Assembly (NCBI RefSeq): GCF_002575655.3
Contig: NC_053037.3
Span: 145,649,207-145,713,206 of the forward strand
DNA from: Aegilops tauschii subsp. strangulata
Taxonomy: Eukaryota; Streptophyta; Magnoliopsida; Poales; Poaceae
DNA: 64,000 bases
Direction of reading: 5' to 3'
Position numbers and translations under genes: made by a program. The notes beneath the pieces are model-generated. The model saw only the letters and a list, made by a program, of their open reading frames with translations, did no database searches and was not told the origin of the DNA. Below are positions 54,721 through 64,000 of this stretch, one piece after another (positions within the stretch are counted from its first letter, which is position 1; each line of letters starts with the position of its first letter).

Positions 54721-54731
54721 GTCTCCCACTT
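54721..54731 (-). other. Polypurine tract of the Copia element
   Basis: Minus strand AAGTGGGAGAC directly precedes the 3' LTR. Confidence 0.75.
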
Positions 54732-54734
54732 GCA

Positions 54735-54900
54735 CTAGAGTCAATAATCTAGTTCACATCGCCATGTGATTTAACATCAATAATTCACATCACCATGTGA
54801 TTAACACCCATAGTTCACATTGTCATGTGACCAACACCCAAAGGGTTTACTAGAGTCAATAATCTAGTTCACATCGCTATGTGATTAACACCCACAGAGT
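54735..54900 (-). repeat. Short tandem repeats near the Copia 3' LTR
   Basis: About four ~40-bp units with TTCACATCGCCATGTGATT and AACACCCA blocks lie between the pol remnant and the purine tract. Confidence 0.75.
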
Positions 54901-55099
54901 ACTAAGGTGTGATCATGTTTTGATTGTGAGATAATTTTAGTCAACGGGTCTGTCACATTCAGATCCGTAAGTATTTTGCAAATTTCTATGTCTACAATGC
55001 TCTGCACGGAGCTACTCTAGCTAATTGCTCCCACTTTCAATATGTATCTAGACCAAGACTTAGAGTCACCTAGATTAGTGTCAAAACTTGCATCGACGT

Positions 55100-58000
55100 A
55101 ACCCTTTACGACGAACCTTTTGTCACTTCCATAATCGAGAAACATATCCTTATTCCACTAAGGATAATTTTGACCGCTGTCCAGTGATCTACTCCTAGAT
55201 CACTATTGTACTCCCTTGCCAAAATCAGTGTAGGGTATGCAATAGATCTGGTACACAGCATGGCATACTTTATAGAACCTATGGCCAAGGCATAGGAAAT
55301 GACTTTCATTCTCTTTCTATCTTCTGCCGTGGTCGGGCTTTGAGTCTTACTCAATTTCACACCTTGTAACACATGCAAGAACTCTTTCTTTGACTGTTCT
55401 ATTTTGAACTACTTCAAAATCTTGTTAAGGTATGTACTCATTGAAAAAACTTATCAAGCGTCTTGATCTATCTCTATAGATCTTGATGCTCAATATGTAA
55501 GCAGCTTCACCAAGGTCTTTCTTTGAAAAACTCCTTTCAAACACTCCTTTATGCTTTGCAGAATAATTCTACATTATTTCCGGTCAACAATATGTCATTC
55601 ACATATACTTATCAGAAATGCTGTAGTGATCCCACTCACTTTCTTGTAAATACAGGCTTCACCGCAAGTCTGTATAAAACTATATCCTTTGATCAACTTA
55701 TCAAAGCGTATATTCCAACTCCGAGATGCTTGCACCAGTCCATAGATGGATTGCTGGAGCTTGCATATTTTGTTAGCACTTTTAGGATTGACAAAACCTC
55801 ATGGTTGCATCATATACAACTCTTCTTTAATAAATCCATTAAGGAATGCAGTTTTGTTTATCCATTTGCCATATTTCATAAAATGCGGCAATTGCTAACA
55901 TGATTCAGACAGACTTAAGCATAGATACGAGTGAGAAACTCTCATCGTAGTCAACACCTTAAACTTGTCGAATACCTTTTGCGACAATTCTAGCTTTGTA
56001 GATAGTAACACTACCATCAGCGTCCGTCTTCCTCTTGAAGATCCATTTAATCTCAATGGCTCGCCGATCATTGGGCAAGTCAATCAAAGTCCATACTTTG
56101 TTCTCATACATGGATCTCATCTCAGATTTCATGGCTTCAAGCCATTTTGCGGAATCTGGGCTCACCATCGCTTCTTCATAGTTCGTAGGTTCGTAATGGT
56201 CTAGTAACATAACCTCCAGAACAGGATTACCGTACCACTCTGGTGCGGATCTTACTCTGGTTTACCTACGAGGTTTGGTAGTAACTTGATCTGAAGTTAC
56301 ATGATCATCATCATTAACTTCCTCACTAATTGGTGTAGGAGTCACAGGAACAGATTTCTGTGATGAACTACTTTCCAATAAGGGAGCAGGTACAGTTACC
56401 TCATCAAGTTCTACTTTCCTCCCACTCACTTCTTTCGAGAGAAACTCCTTCTCTAGAAAGGATCCATACTTAGCAACGAATGTCTTGCCTTCGGATCTAT
56501 GATAGAAGGTGTACCCAACTGTCTCCTTTGGGTATTCTATGAAGACACATTTCTCCGATTTGGGTTTGAGCCTATCAGGATGAAACTTTTTCACATAAGC
56601 ATTGTAACCCCAAACTTTAAGAAACGACAACTTTGGTTTCTTGCCAAACCACAGTTCATAAGATGTCGTCTCAACGGATTTATATGGTACCCTATTTAAC
56701 GTGAATGCAGCTGTCTCTAATGCATAACCCCAAAACGATAGTGGTAGATCGGTAAGAGACATCATATATCGCACCATATCTAATAAAGTACGGTTACGAT
56801 GTTCGGACACACTATTACACTGTGGTGTTCCAGGTGGCGTGAGTAGTAAAACTATTTCACATTGTTTTAACTGAAGGCCAAACTCGTAACTCAAATACTC
56901 TTCTCCACGATCAGATCGTAGAAACTTTATTTTCTTGTTACGATAATTTTTCGCTTCACTCTGAAATTATATGAACTTTTCAAATGTTTCAGACTTCTGT
57001 TTCATTAAGTAGATATACCCATATCTGCTCAAATCATCTGTGAAGGTCAGAAAATAATGATACCTGCTACGAGCCTCAATTTTCATCGAACCACATACAT
57101 CTGTATGTATGATTTCCAACAAATCTGTTGCTCTCTCCATAGTTCCGGAGAACGGGGTTTTAGTCATCTTGCCCATGAGGCACGGTTCGCAAGCATCAAG
57201 TGATTCATAATCAAGTGATTCCAAAATCCCATCAGTATGGAGTTTCTTCATGCGCTTTACACCAATATGACGTAAACGGCAGTGTCACAAATAAGTTGCA
57301 CTATCATTATTAACTTTGCATCTTTTGGCTTCATTATTATGAATATGTGTATCACTACGATCGAGATCCAACAAACCATTTTATTGGGTGTATGACCATA
57401 GAAGGTTTTATTCATGTAAACAGAACAACAATTATTCTCTAATTTAAATGAATAACCGTATTGCAACAAACATGATCAAATCATATTCATGCTCAACGCA
57501 AACACCAAATAACACTTATTTAGTTTCAACACTAATCCCGAAAGTATAGGGAGTGTGCGATGATGATCATATCAATCTTGGAACTACTTCCAACACACAT
57601 CGTCACCTCGCCTTTTACTAGTCTCTGTTTATTCTACAACTCCCGTTTCGAGTTACTACTTTAGCAACTGAACCAGTATCAAATACCGAGGGGTTGCTAT
57701 AAACATTAGTAAAGTACACATCAATAACATGTATATCCAATATACCTTTGTTCACTTTGCCATCCTTCTTATCCACCAAATAGTTGGGGTAGTTCCGCTT
57801 CCAGTGACCAGTCCCTTTGCAGTAGAAGCACTTAGTCTCAGGCTTAGGACCAGACTTAGGTTTCTTCACTTGAGCAGCAACTTGCTTGCCGTTCTTCTTG
57901 AAGTTCCCCTTCTTCCCTTTGCCCTTTTCTTGAAACTAGTGGTCTCGTCAACCATCAACACTTGATGTTTTTCTTGATTTCTACCTTCGTCGATTTCAGC

Positions 58001-58560
58001 ATCACGAAGAGCTCAGGAATTACTTTCGTCATCCCTTGCATACTATAGTTCATCACGAAGTTCTACTAACTTGGTGATGGTGACTAGAGAATTCTGTCAA
58101 TCACTATTTTATCTGGAAGATTAACTCCCACTTGATTCAAGTGATTGTAGTACCCAGACAATCTGCTCACTGCTTGAGCTATTCTCCTCCATCTTTTAGC
58201 TATAGAACTTGTTGGAGACTTCATATCTCTCAACTCGGGTATTTGCTTGAAATATTAACTTCAACTCCTGGAACATCTCATATGGTCCATGATGTTCAAA
58301 ACGTCTTTGAAGTCCCGATTCTAAGCCGTTAAGCATGGTGCACTAAACTATCAAGTAGTCATCATATTGAGCTAGCCAAACGTTCATAACGTCTGCATCT
58401 GCTCTTGCAATAGGTCTGTCACCTAGCGGTGCATCAAGGACATAATTCTTCTGTGCAGCAATGAGGACAATCCTCAGATCACGGATCCAATCCGCATCTT
58501 TGCTACTAACATCTTTCAACATAATTTTCTCTAGGAACATATCAAAAATAAACACAGGGA
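55100..58560 (-). pseudogene. Copia gag-pol remnant (BARE1/WIS/Angela type)
   Basis: Minus-strand blocks in order: gag end near 58555-58343; a zinc knuckle CFYCKGTGHWKRNY near 57830 whose last Cys is Tyr; a protease-like stretch (VFDTGS) near 57680; GAG-pre-integrase and integrase (57251-56967, with HTDVCGSM and FTDDLSRYGYIY) and the integrase Glu block (PGTPQCNSVSEHRNR, about 56840); reverse transcriptase start KWIFKRKTDADG near 56060; the polymerase box, which reads YVND instead of YVDD at 55605-55594; and the connection region LSKTQSPTTAEDRKRM (about 55340). Many stops and frameshifts, for example a Trp codon reading TGA near 57285. No RNase H was recognised. Not functional. Confidence 0.9.
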
Positions 58561-58599
58561 AGCAACAACGCGAGCTATTGATCTACAACATAATTTGCA

Positions 58600-59800
58600 A
58601 AAATACTATCAGGACTAAGTTCATGATAAACTTAAGTTCAATTAATCATATTACTTAAGAACTCCCACTTAGATAGACATCCCTCTAATCCTCTAAGTGA
58701 TCATGTGATCCATATCAACTAAACCATGTCCGATCATCACGTGAGATGGAGTAGTTTCAATGGTGAACATCACTATGTTGATCATATCTACTATATGATT
58801 CACGCTCGACCTTTCGGTCTCCGTGTTCCGAGGCCATGTATGCATATGCTAGGCTCGTCAAGTTTAACCTGAGTATTCCGCGTGTGCAACTGTTTTGCAC
58901 CCGTTGTATTTGAACGTAGAGCCTATCACACCCGATCATCACGTGGTGTCTCAGTACGAAGAACTTTCGCAACGGTGCATACTCAGGGAGAACACTTTTA
59001 TCTTGAAATTTTAGTGAGAGATCATCTTATAATGCTACTGTCAATCAAAGCAAGATAAGATGCATAAAAGATAAACATCACATGCAATCAATATAAGTGA
59101 TATGATATGGCCATCATCATCTTGTGCTTGTGATCTCCATCTCCGAAGCACCGTCATGATCACCATCGTCACCGGCGCGACACCTTGATCTCCATCGTAG
59201 TATCGTTGTCGTCTCGCCAACTATTGCTTTTACGACTATCGCTACCGCTTAGTGATAAAGTAAAACAATTACATGGCGATTGCATTGCATACAATAAAGC
59301 GACAACCATATGGCTCCTGCCAGTTGCCGATAACTCGGTTACAAAACATGATCATCTCATACAATAAAATATAGCATCATGTCTTGACCATATCACATCA
59401 CAACATGCCCTGCAAAAACAAGTTAGACGTCCTCTACTTTGTTGTTGCAAGTTTTACGTGGCTGCTACGGGCTTAGCAAGAACCGTTCTTACCTACGCAT
59501 CAAAACCACAACGATAGTTTGTCAAGTTGGTGCTGTTTTAACCTTCGCAAGGACCGGGCGTAGCCACACTTGGTTCAACTAAAGTGAGAGAGATAGACAC
59601 CCGCCAGTCACCTTTAAGCAACGAGTGCTCGCAACGGTGAAACCAGTCTCGCGTAAGCATACGCGTAATGTCGGTCCGGGCCGCTTCATCTCACAATACC
59701 GCTGAACCAAAATATGACATGCTGGTAAGCAGTATGACTTATATCGCCCACAACTCACTTGTGTTCTACTCATGCATATAACATCAACGCATAAAACCAG
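58600..59800 (-). other. Copia leader and 5' gag region, no intact gene
   Basis: Lies between the primer site and the recognisable gag end. Contains scattered short frames only; the gag start could not be placed. Confidence 0.6.
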
Positions 59801-59812
59801 GCTCGGATGCCA
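59801..59812 (-). other. Primer binding site, tRNA-iMet type
   Basis: Minus strand TGGCATCCGAGC lies one base after the 5' LTR; the canonical site is TGGTATCAGAGC. Confidence 0.85.
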
Positions 59813-59813
59813 C

Positions 59814-61534
59814 TGTTGGGAAACATAGTAATTTCAAAAAAAATCCTACGCACACGCAAGATCATGGTGATGCATAGCAACGAGAGGGGAGAGTGTTGTC
59901 CACGTACCCTCGTAGACCGAAAGCGGAAGCGTTAACACAACGCGGTTGATGTAGTCGTACGTCTTCACGATCCGACCGATCAAGTACCGAACGCACGGCA
60001 CCTCCGAGTTCAGCACACGTTCAGCTCGATGACATCCCTCGAACTTTGATCCAGCCGAGTGTTGAGGGAGAGTTTCGTCAGCACGACGGCGTGGTGACGA
60101 TGATGATGTTCTACCGACGCAGGGCTTCGCCTAAGCACCGCTACGATATTATCGAGGTGTAATATGGTGGAGGGGGACACCGCACACGGCTAAGAGATCA
60201 ATAGATCAATTGTTGTGTCTATGGGGTGCCCCCTGCCCCCGTATATAAAGGAGCAAGGGGGAGGCGGCCGGCCAAGGGGGGAGGCGCACCAAGGGGGGAG
60301 TCCTACTCCCACCGGGAGTAGGACTCCTCCTTTCCTTGTTGGAGTAGGAAAAGGGAAGGGAGAAGGAGAAAGAAGGAAGGGGGCGCCCCCCCCCCCTCCC
60401 TAGTCCAATTCGGACTAGTCCATGGGGAGGGGTGCGGCCTCCCTTTGGGGCCTTTCTCTCCTTTCCCGTATGGCCCATTAAGGCCCAATACGAATTCCCG
60501 TAACTCTCCGGTACTCCGAAAAATACCCGAATCACTCGGAACCTTTCCGAAATCCGAATATAGTCGTCCAATATATCGATCTTTACGTCTCGGCCATTTC
60601 GAGACTCCTCGTCATGTCCCCGATCTCATCCGGGACTCCGAACTCCTTCGGTACATCAACATACATAAACTCATAATAAAACTGTCATCGTAACGTTAAG
60701 CGTGCGGACCCTACGGGTTCGAGAACTATGTAGACATGACCGAGACACCTCTTCGGTCAATAACCAATAGCAGAACCTGGATGCTCATATTGGTTCCCAC
60801 ATATTCTACGAAGATCTTTATCGGTCAGACCGCATAATAACATATGTTGTTCCCTTTGTCATCGGTATGTTACTTGCCCGAGATTCGATCGTCGGTATCT
60901 CGATACCTAGTTCAATCTCGTTACCGGCAAGTCTCTTTACTCGTTCCGTAATACATCATCCCGCAACTAACTCATTGGTCACAATGCTTGCAAGGCTTAT
61001 AGTGATGTGTATTACTGAGTGGGCCCAGAGATACCTCTCCGACACTCGGAGTGACAAATCCTAATCTCGAAATACGCCAACCCAACAAGTACCTTTGGAG
61101 ACACCTGTAGAGCACCTTTATAATCACCCAGTTATGTTGTGATGTTTGGTAGCACACAAAGTGTTCCTCCGGTAAACGGGAGTTGCATAATCTCATAGTC
61201 ATAGGAACATGTATAAGTCATGAAGAAAGCAATAGCAACATACTAAACGATCGAGTGCTAAGCTAACGGAATGGGTCAAGTCAATCACGTCATTCTCCTA
61301 ATGAAGTGATCCCGTTAATCAAATGACAACTCATGTCTATGGCTAGGAAACATAACCATCTTTGATTAACGAGCTAGTCAAGTAGAGGCATACTAGTGAC
61401 ACTCTGTTTGTCTATGTATTCACACATGTATTATGTTTCCGGTTAATACAATTCTAGCATGAATAATAAACATTTATCATGATATAAGGAAATAAATAAT
61501 ACTTTATTATTGCCTCTAGGGCATATTTCCTTCA
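59814..61534 (-). repeat. 5' LTR of the Copia element
   Basis: Plus-strand edges TGTTGGGAAACATAG and GGGCATATTTCCTTCA. It contains the empty insertion site matching the CACTA element in the 3' LTR. Confidence 0.95.
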
Positions 61535-61911
61535 ATATATAGGAGGAAGGAGTACGTCGGTGGAGCAACAGGGGGCCCACGAGGGTGGAGGGCGCGCCCT
61601 GGGGGGGTAGGCGCGCCCCCTACCTCGTGGCCTCCTCTTTTGTTTCTTGACGTAGGGTCCAAGTCTCATGGATCTTGTTCGTCCTGAAAATCACGTTCCC
61701 GAAGGTTTCATTCCGTTTGGACTCCGTTTGATATTCCTTTTCTGCGAAACTCTGAAATAGGCAAAAAACAGCAATTCTGGGTTGGGTCTCCGGTTAATAG
61801 GTTAGTCCCAAAAATAATATAAAAGTGAATAATAAAGCCCAATAATGTCCAAAACAGTAGATAATATAGCATGGAGCAATCAAAAATTATAAATATGTTG
61901 GAGACGTATCA

Positions 61912-64000
61912 AGCATCCCCAAGCTTAATTCCTGCTTGTACTCGAGTAGGTAAATGATAAAAACAGAATTTTTGATGCAGAGTGCTACTTGGCATAATTT
62001 CAATGTAATTCTTCTTAATTGTGGTATGAATATTCAGATCCGAAAGATTCAAGACAAAATTTTAATATTGACATAAAAATAATAATACTTCAAGCATACT
62101 AACAAAGCAATTATGTCTTCTCAAAATAACATGGCCAAAGAAAGTTATCCCTACAAAATCATATAGTTTGGCTATGCTCTATCTTCACCACACAAAGTAT
62201 TTAAATCATGCACAACCCCGATGACAAGCCAAGCAATTGTTTCATACTTTTGAAATTTTCAAACTTTTTCAATCTTCACGCAATACATGAGCGTGAGCCA
62301 TGGACATAGCACTATATGTGGAATAGAATGGTGGTTGTGGAGAAGACAAAAAGTGAGAAGATAGTCTCACATCAACTAGGCGTATCAACGGGCTATGGAG
62401 ATGCCCATCAATAGATATCAATGTGAGTGAGTAGGGATTGCCATGCAACGGATGCACTAGAGCTATAAGTATATGAAAGATCAACAAAAGAAAAACTAAG
62501 TGGGTGTGCATCCAACTCGCTTGCTCACGAAGACCTAGGGCATTTTGAGAAAGCCCATCATTGGAATATACAAGCCAAGTTCTATAATGAAAAATTCCCA
62601 CTAGTATATGAACGTGACAAAATGAGAGACTCTCTATCATGAAGATCATGGTGCTACTTTGAAGCACAAGTGTGGTAAAAGGCTAGTAACATTGTCCCTT
62701 CTCTCTTTCTCTCATATTTTTTTATTTGGGCCTTTCCCTTTTTTTATGGCCTCTTTTTTTTCGTCCGGAGTCTCATCCCGACTTGTGGGGGAATCATAGA
62801 CACCATCATCCTTTTCCTCACTTGGGACAATGCTCTAAAAATGAAGATCATCACACTTTTATTTTCTTACAACTCAACAATTACAACTCGATACTTAGAA
62901 CAAAATATGACTATATGAATGCCTCCGGCGGTGTACCGGGATATGCAATGAATCAAGAGTGACATGTATGAAAGAATTATGAACGGTGGCTTTGCCACAA
63001 ATACGATGTCAACTACATGATCATGCAAAGCAATATGACAATGATGGAGCGTGTCATAATAAACGGAACGGTGGAAAGTTGCATGGCAATATATCTCGGA
63101 ATGGCTATGGAAATGCCATGATAGGTGGGTATGGTGGCTGTTTTGAGGAAGGTTTATGGTGGGTGTATGATACCGGCGAAAAGTGCGCGGTATTAGAGAG
63201 GCTAGCAATGGTGGGAGAAGGGTGCGTATAATCCATGGACTCAACATTAGTCATAAAGAACTCATATACTTATTGCAAAAATCTACAAGTTATCAAAGCA
63301 AAGTATTACGCGCATGCTCCTAGGGGTATAGATTGGTAGGAAAAGACCATCGCTCGTCCCCGACCGCCACTCATAAGGAAGACAATCAATAAATAAATTA
63401 TGCTCCGACTTCATCACATAACGGTTCACCATACGTGCATGCTAAGGGAATCACAAACTTTAACACAAGTATCTCTCAAATTCACAACTACTCAACTAGC
63501 ATGACTCTAATATCACCATCTTTATATCTCAAAACAATTATCAAGCATCAAACTTTTCTTAGTATTCAACACACTCATAAGAACTTTTCTTTTACTATCT
63601 TGAATACCAAGCATATTAGGATTATTTAAGCAAATTACCATGCTATTTAAGACTCTCAAAATAATCTAAGTGAAGCATGAGAGATAAATAGTTTCTATAA
63701 AACAAATCCACCACCGTGCTCTAAAAGATATAAGTGAAGCACTAGAGCAAAACTATATAACTCAAAAGATATATGCGAAGCACATAGAGTATTCTAACAA
63801 ATTCCAAATCATGTATGGCTCTCTCAAAAGGTGTGTACAGCAAGGATGATTGTGGTAAACTAAAAAGCAAAGACTCAAATCATACAAGACGCTACAAGCA
63901 AAACACATATCATGTGGTGAATAAAAATATAACTCCAAGTAAAGTTACCGATGGAAGTAGACGAAAGAGGGGATGCCTTCCGGGGCATCCCCAAGCTTTG
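61912..64000 (-). other. Non-coding interior of the outer LTR element, no gene
   Basis: Collinear with 20770-22880 including the purine tract (agcatccccaagctta at 61911-61926), the pyrimidine-rich tract near 62700-62770 and, at the right edge, the hairpin ending GGGGCATCCCCAAGCTT (63980-63998). Confidence 0.8.

Larger units (their letters stand above)
50767..61534 (-). mobile_element. Ty1/Copia retrotransposon, BARE1/WIS/Angela type, TSD ATATA
   Basis: The 5' LTR is 59814-61534 and the 3' LTR 50767-54720 (interrupted by a CACTA element; 1717 bp net against 1721 bp). Minus-strand start TGAAGGAAATATGCCCTAG is the hallmark of this abundant Triticeae family. A perfect ATATA duplication flanks it (50762-50766, 61535-61539). 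The interior carries a decayed gag-pol in Copia order (protease/gag, integrase, reverse transcriptase). LTRs differ by few changes, but the coding region is full of stops and frameshifts, so it was probably copied from an already defective template. Confidence 0.96.
49556..64000 (-). mobile_element. LTR retrotransposon (same family as 19182-26259), interrupted by a Copia element
   Basis: Its 3' LTR begins at 49556 (TGCTACCTCTTGAGCAC), is interrupted at 50767-61534 and ends at 61911 (minus-strand start TGATACGTCTCCAACAT). Without the insert the LTR is about 1583 bp, matching the 1588 bp of the sister element. The interior 61912-64000 is collinear with 20770-22880 and continues past the window. 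The left target duplication would be GTGGT (49551-49555). Confidence 0.9.

Overview
This is plant nuclear DNA, almost certainly from a Triticeae grass (wheat, Aegilops, barley or a relative). The evidence is nested LTR retrotransposons with tRNA-Asp-type primer sites and LTRs opening TGATACGTCTCC, a BARE1/WIS/Angela-type Copia element, CACTA elements, Stowaway MITEs, PIF/Harbinger-like elements, LINEs, and two spliced or intronless plant genes. Family names are from memory of Triticeae repeats; boundaries, target-site duplications (TSDs), primer sites and reading frames were read from the sequence by eye.

Ordinary genes are few. An intronless ERI-type DEDDh 3'-5' exonuclease lies at 32177-33214 (+). 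A four-exon, plastid-targeted beta-amylase-like gene lies at 44496-34730 (-). They are convergent. The amylase has a 7.45 kb first intron full of LINE fragments, a PIF/Harbinger-like element and a solo LTR. Broken genes are a DEDDy exonuclease-like pseudogene (1854-2572), a probable first exon cut off by an LTR (921-626, -), and a transposon-associated gene (15313-26596) split by two retrotransposons.

Layout: 1-2950 holds an LTR edge, the gene remnants and a MITE. 2954-10513 is a complete LTR element with TSD TTCTG inside CACTA-like tandem repeats. 10514-15312 holds CACTA ends, a 5S-rRNA-like segment, a foldback element, GC-rich tandem repeats and a solo LTR (TSD CACAT). 15313-27360 is the split transposon gene, with a deleted LTR element at 16415-18536 (TSD ACCAC) and a complete one at 19182-26259 (TSD GAAAG). 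27410-31953 holds a LINE end, a Harbinger-like element, a MULE (9-bp TSD) and a LINE with a YADD reverse transcriptase. 32177-44496 is the gene island. 44900-47950 is mostly unassigned. 47958-64000 is a four-level nest: LTR element, then an opposite-strand LTR element, then a Copia element (TSD ATATA), then a CACTA element (TSD CTA).

The most interesting items are an intact, intronless 255-codon gene with its own TATA box inside the youngest CACTA element; a family of gag/pol-less LTR elements that encode an unrecognised protein, carry a conserved motif just after its stop codon and repeat their polypurine tract internally; a 5S-like segment that keeps Pol III promoter blocks; and a beta-amylase that keeps both catalytic glutamates but has altered substrate loops.
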